This document shows, piece after piece, positions 1 to 4,955 of a stretch of DNA of 6,714 nucleotides. The stretch covers positions 1 through 6,714 of the forward strand of contig RFLL01000223.1 of NCBI GenBank assembly GCA_003693905.1. The letters run 5' to 3'. Each line of letters starts with the position of its first letter. Positions within the stretch are counted from its first letter, which is position 1. The translations under genes were made by a program, and so were the position numbers. Under the pieces are notes generated by a model. The model saw nothing but the letters and a program-made list of their open reading frames with translations. It made no database searches and had not been told where the DNA came from. The DNA is from Alphaproteobacteria bacterium. Lineage in GTDB: Bacteria > Pseudomonadota > Alphaproteobacteria > Kiloniellales > J153.

Positions 1-312
1 ACCATCGTCGGGACGATCGGTCTGTTGCGCTTTCCCGACGTCTACGCGCGCATGCACGCTGCCGGCATCACCGACACCATGGGCGCGGGGCTGATCGTGA
101 CCGGCCTGATGCTCCAGGGCGGATTCAGCCAGACGACCGTTAAACTGGCTCTGATCCTGATCTTCCTGCTGTTCACCAGCCCGACCTCGACCTACGCCCT
201 GGCCAACGCGGCCTATCACGGCGGCCTGAAGCCGATCCTCGGCCGCGGCGGGGCGCACGGCACGGGAACGGCCCCGTCCTCACCGCCGGAGAAGGAGAGC
301 GAGCCATCATAG
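1..312 (+). CDS. mnhG: Na+/H+ antiporter subunit G (MnhG/MrpG), 5'-truncated by window edge
   Basis: Small membrane subunit of the Mrp/Mnh cation/proton antiporter. The reading frame is open from base 1, so the true start lies upstream of the window; 103 codons are visible before the TAG at 310-312. The translation opens with the family signature GTIGLLRFPDVYARMHAAG, followed by TDTMGAG, then a hydrophobic segment, a KLALILIFLLFTSPTSTYALA block typical of the last MnhG helix, and a short hydrophilic Gly/Pro/Glu-rich tail. By family length, roughly 15-20 N-terminal residues (most of the first helix) are missing. A TTG at 25 is in frame but falls inside the conserved motif, so it is not the start. 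The 3' end abuts or overlaps the next gene, suggesting translational coupling. The final Ser codon TCA before TAG may be a recent one-codon extension: a C-to-G change at 308 would give TGA here and ATG in the next frame. The family assignment is firm. Confidence 0.93.
   Translation, partial: TIVGTIGLLRFPDVYARMHAAGITDTMGAGLIVTGLMLQGGFSQTTVKLALILIFLLFTSPTSTYALANAAYHGGLKPILGRGGAHGTGTAPSSPPEKESEPS
293..297 (+). promoter_or_regulatory. Shine-Dalgarno AGGAG for the DUF4040 subunit gene
   Basis: AGGAG at 293-297 lies inside the 3' end of mnhG. It sits 8 bases before the ATC at 306-308 and 11 bases before the ATA at 309-311, the ideal spacing for a start at 306. No ATG, GTG or TTG lies in the correct frame at that position. 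The first in-frame ATG (351) is 53 bases away and has no purine-rich element in front of it. The site therefore argues that translation of the next gene begins, or ancestrally began, at about 306. Confidence 0.6.
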
Positions 313-845
313 CCGTCGTCGACATCGCGCTGCTGTCCTTCCTGGCCATCATGGCCCTAGGCATCCTGCACATGCGCAACCTGTTCGCGGTGGTCATGCT
401 GAGCGGCATCTACAGCCTGATCTCGGCCGGGTTGTTCGTGACCATGGATGCGGTCGACGTCGCCTTCACCGAGGCCGCGGTCGGTGGCGGCATCGCGACG
501 GTCCTGATGCTGGGTACGCTGGCCCTGACCACGACGCGCGAGAAGTTCGTGAAAAGCGACCTGCAGATCGTGCCGCTGGTGATCGTGATCGCGACGGGCG
601 CATTGTTGATCTACGCCACGTTCGACATGCCGTCGTTCGGCGACCCGGCAGCGCCCATCCATCACCACGTGGTGCCGCGCTATATCGAAGAAGGGCCGGT
701 GCGCACCGGCATTCCCAACGTCGTCACGTTCGTTCTGGCCAGCTACCGCGGCTATGACACGATGGGCGAATTGACGGTCATCTTCACTGCCGGCGTCGGG
801 GTGATGCTGTTGCTGGCCCTGGCCGGACGCCGGCGCGACGACTGA
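306..845 (+). CDS. DUF4040 / MbhD-MbhE-like antiporter subunit (equivalent of MrpA C-terminal region); start codon uncertain
   Basis: Membrane subunit corresponding to the C-terminal MbhD plus MbhE portion of MrpA, encoded here as a separate gene. Read from 306 it has 179 residues. Segments: helix 1 at about 3-20, helix 2 at about 25-46, a DVAFTEAAVGGG motif at 51-62 with the conserved Glu56 in a helix (family DUF4040, NuoJ-like fold), a helix at about 87-104, an extracytoplasmic stretch with a His triplet (119-121) and RYIEEG, then the MbhE-like block NVVTFVLASYRGYDTMGE (138-155) and a last helix to about 173. The gene ends ...RRRDD at 845. The start is the problem: the first in-frame ATG is at 351, has no ribosome binding site and would delete most of helix 1. 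A well-placed AGGAG points to ATC at 306, a near-cognate codon. If the base call is right, initiation may use AUC306, AUA309 or, weakly, AUG351 (164 residues). The family assignment is strong; the 5' end is not. Confidence 0.82.
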   Translation: MIAVVDIALLSFLAIMALGILHMRNLFAVVMLSGIYSLISAGLFVTMDAVDVAFTEAAVGGGIATVLMLGTLALTTTREKFVKSDLQIVPLVIVIATGALLIYATFDMPSFGDPAAPIHHHVVPRYIEEGPVRTGIPNVVTFVLASYRGYDTMGELTVIFTAGVGVMLLLALAGRRRDD

Positions 846-901
846 ACTGCGAGACTTGAACCGTAACGACCGAGCCGAGACTAGCTGAGGGAAATGCTCC
901 G

Positions 902-1324
902 ATGGTTCGCCGACATCTCGTTTTGCGCGTTGTTTCCAAACTGCTGATACCGTTCATTCTGCTGTTCGCGCTTTACGTGCAGTTTCACGGCGATTTCGGG
1001 CCCGGTGGCGGCTTTCAGGCCGGGGTCATCTTCGGAGCCGGATTCATTCTTTATGCTCTGATCGAAGGCATCGAGGTGGCCCGCAGGGTCGCCCCCACCG
1101 CGCTTGTGCGCCTGCTGATGGTCCTCGGCCTTCTGCTTTACGTCGGCGTCGGTTACGTCGGGCTGTTCAAAGGAGCCAACTTCCTCAACTACGACGTTCT
1201 CGCCCACGATCCGGTGCACGGTCAGGAACTGGGCATCTTTCTGGTCGAGCTGGGTGTGGGCATCACCGTGGCCGCAACCATGGTGACGATCTTCTTCGCT
1301 TTCGTCGATCAGGCCCGGAGATAG
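902..1324 (+). CDS. mnhB: Na+/H+ antiporter subunit B (MnhB/MrpB)
   Basis: 140-residue integral membrane subunit of the Mrp/Mnh antiporter. It starts with a basic MVRRHLVLRVVSK stretch, then helix 1 (about 14-27), the diagnostic MnhB motif HGDFGPGGGFQAG (29-41), helix 2 (about 41-58), a short Arg-containing loop, helix 3 (about 67-89), a loop with NYDVLAHDPVHGQELG, and helix 4 (about 112-135). Length and topology match stand-alone MnhB proteins. The ATG at 902 is supported by AGGGA at 888-892, nine bases upstream; an ATG at 894 is in another frame. The gene follows the DUF4040 gene after a 56-base gap, the widest in the operon, and precedes mnhC by only three bases. In Mrp complexes MrpB belongs to the small-subunit cluster and is needed for assembly and activity. 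The exact mechanistic role cannot be read from sequence. Confidence 0.95.
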   Translation: MVRRHLVLRVVSKLLIPFILLFALYVQFHGDFGPGGGFQAGVIFGAGFILYALIEGIEVARRVAPTALVRLLMVLGLLLYVGVGYVGLFKGANFLNYDVLAHDPVHGQELGIFLVELGVGITVAATMVTIFFAFVDQARR

Positions 1325-1327
1325 GCG

Positions 1328-1693
1328 ATGGACATCCCCGGCCTTTACAACTACTGGATCGTCATCGTGCTGATGATGACGGGTTTCTACATCGTCATCG
1401 CGCGCGGCAACCTGATCAAGAAGATCGTCGGGCTGAACATTTTCCAGACCTCGGTCTTCATCCTTTACATCAGCATGGGCAAGGTTGATGGCGGCACCGC
1501 GCCGATCATCGCCGAAGGGGTCGAGAGGTACTCCAACCCGTTGCCCCATGTCCTGATCCTGACTGCAATCGTTGTCGGCATCGCCACCACCGCGCTTGGC
1601 CTGGCCCTGATCGTGCGCATTCGCGCCGCCTACGGCACGATCGAGGAAGACGAAATCCACGCCCAGAACACCATGAAGGACGCCGACGGGTGA
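1328..1693 (+). CDS. mnhC: Na+/H+ antiporter subunit C (MnhC/MrpC, NuoK-like)
   Basis: 121-residue, three-helix subunit homologous to NuoK of complex I. Helix 1 is about residues 8-26. After a basic ARGNLIKK loop comes helix 2 with the family block KKIVGLNIFQTSVFILYISMG (31-51). A polar loop with GGTAPI and a conserved-looking NPLPHVLILTAIVVGIATTALGLAL segment (70-94) forms helix 3. The C-terminus is an acidic tail, IEEDEIHAQNTMKDADG. This tail is hydrophilic and probably cytoplasmic. The membrane Glu residues of NuoK are not apparent at the equivalent places; helix 2 has Asn/Gln instead, as is usual for MnhC. The ATG at 1328 has CGGAG at 1316-1320 with a seven-base spacer. The stop codon overlaps the GTG of the next gene (GTGA, 1690-1693), indicating translational coupling. 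Confidence 0.94.
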   Translation: MDIPGLYNYWIVIVLMMTGFYIVIARGNLIKKIVGLNIFQTSVFILYISMGKVDGGTAPIIAEGVERYSNPLPHVLILTAIVVGIATTALGLALIVRIRAAYGTIEEDEIHAQNTMKDADG

Positions 1694-3168
1694 TTGCCGC
1701 GCATCTGCCCATTCTGCAGATCGTCGTGCCGCTGGTCGCCGCACCGGCGTGCCTTGCGCTGGGACGCGGTCGTGCGGCTTGGCTGCTGGCTCTGGCGGTA
1801 AGCTGGGCGGCGCTGGGAATCGCCGGCGGTCTGCTCGCCACCGTGCTGCGTGACGGGCCGGTCTCCTATGCGCTCGGCAACTGGGCGCCACCGTGGGGGA
1901 TCGAATACCGGGTCGATGCCCTGAACGCCTATGTTCTGCTGATCGTCGCGGCGATCGGCGCCGTCGTCCTGCCCTATGCCCGACGCAGCATCGCCGACGA
2001 GCTGCCGGCGCATCAGCACGCCGCCTTCTACACCGCCTTTCTGCTCTGTCTGACCGGTCTCCTCGGCGTCGCGATTACCGGCGATGCCTTCAACCTGTTC
2101 GTGTTTCTGGAGATCTCGTCGCTGTCGTCGTACGTGCTGATCGGCCTGGGACGCAATCGCCGGGCCCTGACCGCGGCCTTCCAGTACCTGGTCATGGGAA
2201 CCATCGGGGCGACCTTCATCGTCATCGGTATCGGCCTGCTGTACATGGCCACCGGAACCCTGAACATGGCCGATCTCGCGGCGCGCATCCCGGCTGTCGC
2301 GCACAGCCGCACCGTGCTGGCCGCATTGGCGTTCCTGGCCGTCGGTGCGACCCTGAAGATCGCGCTGTTCCCCCTGCACGGCTGGCTGCCCAACGCCTAC
2401 GCCTACGCACCTTCCGCGGTGACGGCGTTCCTGGCCGCGACGGCGACCAAGGTCTCGGTCTACATCCTGGTGCGCTTCCTGTTCACCGTGTTCGGCCCCG
2501 CCTACTCGTTCGAACAACTGGCGCTGCATAATCTGATCGTGCCGTTTGCGGTGATCGCGATCGTGGTGTGTTCCACGGTCGCCATCTTTCAGAACAACGT
2601 GAAGCGCATGCTGGCCTATTCCAGCGTCGCCCAGATCGGATACATGATGTTGGGAATCGGCCTTGGGACTGCGACCGGGATAAGCGCCGGGCTGGTCCAT
2701 CTGTTCAACCACGCGCTCATGAAGGGGGGGCTGTTCCTGGCTCTGGGGTGCATCGCCCTGCGTGTGGGATCGGTGCGGCTGGAGGCCCTGGCCGGCTTGG
2801 GGCGGACCATGCCGCTCAGCGCGTTCGCCTTCGTCATCGGCGGTCTCAGCCTGATCGGGGTGCCGTTGACCAACGGCTTCATCAGCAAGTGGATCCTGGT
2901 TCAGGCGACCCTCGAGCAGGGTGCCTGGGGGCTGGCGCTCGTCGTCCTGTTCGGATCGCTGCTGGCGGTGGCCTACATCTGGCGCGTGGTCGAGGTGGCC
3001 TATCTGCGTCCACCGCCCGACGGGGCCAGACGCCGTGAAGCGCCGCTGTCGATGCTGATCCCGACGTGGATTCTGATCGGTGCCAGCGTCTACTTCGGCA
3101 TCGACACCTCGCTCAGCCTCGGCGTGGCCGAGATCGCGGCCCGGATCCTGACCGGAGGGGCGGGATGA
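1690..3168 (+). CDS. mnhD: Na+/H+ antiporter subunit D (MnhD/MrpD), NuoL/M/N-family ion-translocating subunit
   Basis: 492-residue polytopic membrane protein of the proton-conducting transporter family (PF00361), about 14 predicted helices. Residues expected for ion translocation are present: TM5 Glu141 in FVFLEISSLSSYVLIGLG, TM7 Lys223 in TLKIALFPLHGWLPNAYAYAP, TM8 Lys254 in TATKVSVYILVR, His337/His341 and Lys345 in VHLFNHALMKGG, and TM12 Lys400 in LTNGFISKWIL. The family SSVAQIGYMMLG motif is at 311-322. It should act in the cytoplasmic membrane as one of the antiporter half-channel subunits exchanging Na+ (or K+) for protons; substrate choice cannot be read from sequence. The start is GTG at 1690, in a GTGA overlap with the mnhC stop, with AAGGA at 1676-1680 nine bases before it. 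The N-terminus MIAAHLPILQIVVPLVAAP then forms a proper first helix. The stop TGA overlaps the ATG of the next gene. Of the three paralogues here, this one looks most like canonical MnhD. Confidence 0.93.
   Translation: MIAAHLPILQIVVPLVAAPACLALGRGRAAWLLALAVSWAALGIAGGLLATVLRDGPVSYALGNWAPPWGIEYRVDALNAYVLLIVAAIGAVVLPYARRSIADELPAHQHAAFYTAFLLCLTGLLGVAITGDAFNLFVFLEISSLSSYVLIGLGRNRRALTAAFQYLVMGTIGATFIVIGIGLLYMATGTLNMADLAARIPAVAHSRTVLAALAFLAVGATLKIALFPLHGWLPNAYAYAPSAVTAFLAATATKVSVYILVRFLFTVFGPAYSFEQLALHNLIVPFAVIAIVVCSTVAIFQNNVKRMLAYSSVAQIGYMMLGIGLGTATGISAGLVHLFNHALMKGGLFLALGCIALRVGSVRLEALAGLGRTMPLSAFAFVIGGLSLIGVPLTNGFISKWILVQATLEQGAWGLALVVLFGSLLAVAYIWRVVEVAYLRPPPDGARRREAPLSMLIPTWILIGASVYFGIDTSLSLGVAEIAARILTGGAG
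3154..3158 (+). promoter_or_regulatory. Shine-Dalgarno GGAGG deciding the start at 3165
   Basis: GGAGG at 3154-3158, inside the last codons of mnhD, is six bases before the ATG at 3165. That ATG overlaps the mnhD stop as ATGA. The frame is open further upstream (an ATG at 3066), but that extension would overlap mnhD by about 100 bases and encode an Arg/Asp-rich, non-membrane leader, so 3165 is the real start. Confidence 0.75.
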
Positions 3169-4661
3169 GCGCACAGACCCTGATCTGGCTGTCGCTTCTG
3201 ATCCCGGGCCTGGCCGCGGTCGGGATCGCGCTCACCGGGCGCTGGCCCAACGTGCGCGAGGCGGTGACACTCACCGCGGCGGTCCTGCTGTTCGCCTGCG
3301 TCGCGGCGCTGGTACCTGATGTCGTTGCCGGCGGGCGCCCCGACGTCACCCTGATCGAGATGCTGCCCGGTCTGCCGATGCGCTTCGTGGTCGAGCCGCT
3401 GGGCATGCTGTTCGCGCTGATCGCCTCCGGCCTGTGGATCATCAACTCGCTCTACTCGATCGGCTACATGCGCAGCAACGCGGAAGCCCACCAGACCCGT
3501 TTCTACGTCTGTTTCGCGATTGCGCTGGCCAGCACGATGGGCGTCGCCTTCGCCGGCAACATGATGACCCTGTTCGTGTTCTATGAGGCCCTGACCCTGT
3601 CGACCTATCCGCTGGTTACGCACAAGGGCAACGAAGAGGCCAAGCGCGCCGGGCGCCTCTATCTCGGCATTCTGCTGTCGACGTCGATCGGATTGCAGCT
3701 TCTGGCCATCGTGTGGACGTGGGCGGTCGCCGGAACGCTCGATTTCACCGCCGGCGGGATCCTGAGCGGCCGCGTATCGGGACCGGTCGCGGGTGTTCTG
3801 CTGCTTCTCTATGCCTATGGCATCGGCAAGGCGGCATTGATGCCGCTGCACCGGTGGCTGCCGGCGGCGATGGTCGCACCGACGCCGGTCAGCGCCCTGC
3901 TCCATGCCGTCGCGGTGGTCAAGGCCGGCGTGTTCACCGTGGTCAAGGTGGTCGTCTACATCTTCGGCTTCGACCTCATCCGCGAAACCGGGGCCGGCGA
4001 CTGGCTGGCGGCGATCGCCGCGGCCACGTTGCTGATCGCCTCGCTGGTGGCGATGACCAAGGACAACCTGAAAGCGCGGCTGGCCTATTCGACGGTCAGC
4101 CAGCTTGCCTATGTCGTCCTCGGTGCGGCGCTGGCGACCCCGGCCGCGGTGCTCGGCGCCGGCATGCACATCGCCATGCATGCCATGGGCAAGATCACGC
4201 TGTTTTTCTGCGCTGGCGCCATCTATACCGCCGCCCACAAGACCGAAATCAGCGAAATGGCCGGACTTGGCCGGGTCATGCCGCTGACCTTCGCGGCGTT
4301 TCTGATCGGCGCGCTCAGCATCATCGGGCTGCCGCCGATGGGCGGCACCTGGAGCAAATGGTACCTGATGCTGGGCGCGGTCGAAGCCGACCGGCTGGTC
4401 ATGGTCGTCGTCCTGATGATCAGCTCGCTGCTCAACATTGCCTATCTGGTGCCGGTTGCCGCGCGTGCCTTCTTTCTGCCGGCGCCGCGCCCGGCCGCGC
4501 TCGGCGCCGCGGCCGCCCCTGCGGCACCGGATTCCGGCGGCATCCGCGAGGCGCCGCTGTTCTGCCTGATTCCGCTGTGCCTCAGCGCCGCCGGATGCAT
4601 CGTGCTGTTCTTCTATGCCGATGCCATCTACGACCTGCTGCGGCCGATCGTCCAACCCTGA
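3165..4661 (+). CDS. Second NuoL/M-family proton-conducting antiporter subunit (MnhD-like)
   Basis: 498-residue polytopic membrane protein of the PF00361 family, distinct from the preceding paralogue. Key residues are intact: TM5 Glu141 in LFVFYEALTLSTYPLVTHKG, TM7 Lys222 in YGIGKAALMPLHRWLPAAM, TM8 Lys253 in HAVAVVKAGVFTVVKVVVY, His335/His339 and Lys343 in MHIAMHAMGKITLFFCAGA, and TM12 Lys398 in MGGTWSKWYLM. The STVSQLAYVVLG stretch at 309-320 is the family's S-x-x-Q motif. The HAVAVVKAG block resembles NuoL/MrpA more than MnhD, so annotations as MnhD-like, NuoM-like or simply proton-conducting transporter subunit are all seen in this family. A low-complexity Ala/Pro linker at about 439-457 precedes the last helix (about 464-484). 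ATGA overlap with mnhD and a 21-base gap before the small gene imply coupled expression. It probably forms a second antiporter-like channel in the same complex. Whether it carries protons or Na+ is not visible. Confidence 0.9.
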   Translation: MSAQTLIWLSLLIPGLAAVGIALTGRWPNVREAVTLTAAVLLFACVAALVPDVVAGGRPDVTLIEMLPGLPMRFVVEPLGMLFALIASGLWIINSLYSIGYMRSNAEAHQTRFYVCFAIALASTMGVAFAGNMMTLFVFYEALTLSTYPLVTHKGNEEAKRAGRLYLGILLSTSIGLQLLAIVWTWAVAGTLDFTAGGILSGRVSGPVAGVLLLLYAYGIGKAALMPLHRWLPAAMVAPTPVSALLHAVAVVKAGVFTVVKVVVYIFGFDLIRETGAGDWLAAIAAATLLIASLVAMTKDNLKARLAYSTVSQLAYVVLGAALATPAAVLGAGMHIAMHAMGKITLFFCAGAIYTAAHKTEISEMAGLGRVMPLTFAAFLIGALSIIGLPPMGGTWSKWYLMLGAVEADRLVMVVVLMISSLLNIAYLVPVAARAFFLPAPRPAALGAAAAPAAPDSGGIREAPLFCLIPLCLSAAGCIVLFFYADAIYDLLRPIVQP

Positions 4662-4682
4662 ACGAAGCGAAGGAAAAGACCC

Positions 4683-4955
4683 ATGGCCGAGCGCTTCGAT
4701 CCCCCCTCTGCCCGTTCCGCCCCTCCCTGGCTGTACCGGCCGGCGACGCTGAGGGCCCTGTTCCGGGGGCTGGTCGGGATTTGCGTCGTGCTTGCCGTTG
4801 CCGACTTCATCGTCGAGCGCCACGGCATCTTCGCGATCGAGAACGTTCCGGTCAGCTACGGCCTCTACGGCTTCGTCTCGTTCGTCGGCATCGTGTTTGC
4901 CGGCAAGGCGCTGCGCCGGGTCATCATGCGCGACGAGGACTATTATGATCGCTGA
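4683..4955 (+). CDS. Small two-helix membrane protein embedded in the antiporter operon, function unknown
   Basis: 90-residue protein I cannot assign to a named Mrp subunit. It has a polar, Pro-rich N-terminus (MAERFDPPSARSAPPWLYRP), a basic ATLRALFRG stretch, helix 1 at about residues 28-43, a short loop VERHGIFAIENVPVS, helix 2 at about 57-74 (YGLYGFVSFVGIVFAGKAL), and a charged tail RRVIMRDEDYYDR. Positive residues before helix 1 and after helix 2 predict both termini in the cytoplasm. The ATG at 4683 has AAGGAA at 4670-4675 with a seven-base spacer, and the 3' end overlaps the next gene by 11 bases, so it is a translated member of the operon rather than a spurious ORF. It sits exactly between two ion-translocating subunits. 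An accessory or assembly subunit of the antiporter is the likely role, by inference only. From memory, similar hypothetical proteins ending in a DEDYYD-like tail accompany Mrp-type clusters in other Proteobacteria; this was not searched. Confidence 0.82.
   Translation: MAERFDPPSARSAPPWLYRPATLRALFRGLVGICVVLAVADFIVERHGIFAIENVPVSYGLYGFVSFVGIVFAGKALRRVIMRDEDYYDR
4935..4939 (+). promoter_or_regulatory. Shine-Dalgarno GAGGA deciding the start at 4945
   Basis: GAGGA at 4935-4939 is five bases before the ATG at 4945 and lies within the last codons of the small membrane-protein gene. The frame is open upstream to an ATG at 4792, but the 51 extra residues would be Ser/Arg/Ala-rich and wholly overlap the small gene. 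Starting at 4945 gives MIADLSPGLILILGALFVPL, a proper first helix. Confidence 0.72.

Noticed and set aside
661..669. His triplet in the DUF4040 subunit as a metal site
   Set aside because: Three adjacent His residues in a loop are not enough to claim metal binding, and only part of this loop resembles the family consensus as I recall it.
846..901. TTGAAC at 855-860 as a -35 element for an internal promoter
   Set aside because: No acceptable -10 hexamer lies 16-18 bases downstream; the match is likely chance.
881..1891. 336-codon minus-strand ORF opposite mnhB and mnhC
   Set aside because: Asp/His/Gln-rich shadow translation crossing three real plus-strand genes.
1630..3174. 514-codon minus-strand ORF opposite mnhD
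   Set aside because: Same low-information hydrophilic composition, mirrors mnhD almost exactly, and has no convincing start region of its own.
3090..4823. 577-codon minus-strand ORF opposite the second NuoL/M-like gene
   Set aside because: The product is rich in Gln, Arg, His, Asp and Gly with no fold or motif, the usual antisense image of a GC-rich membrane-protein gene with few stops. The plus-strand gene has clear family motifs.
4792..4944. Upstream extension of the third NuoL/M-like gene to an ATG at 4792
   Set aside because: Adds a Ser/Arg/Ala-rich leader fully inside the small gene, whereas 4945 has a GAGGA site and begins at a proper first helix.
3713..4948. 411-codon plus-strand ORF in another frame across the second NuoL/M-like gene and the small gene
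   Set aside because: Arg/Gly/His-rich frame-shifted reading of real coding sequence; no membrane segments, motif or ribosome site.
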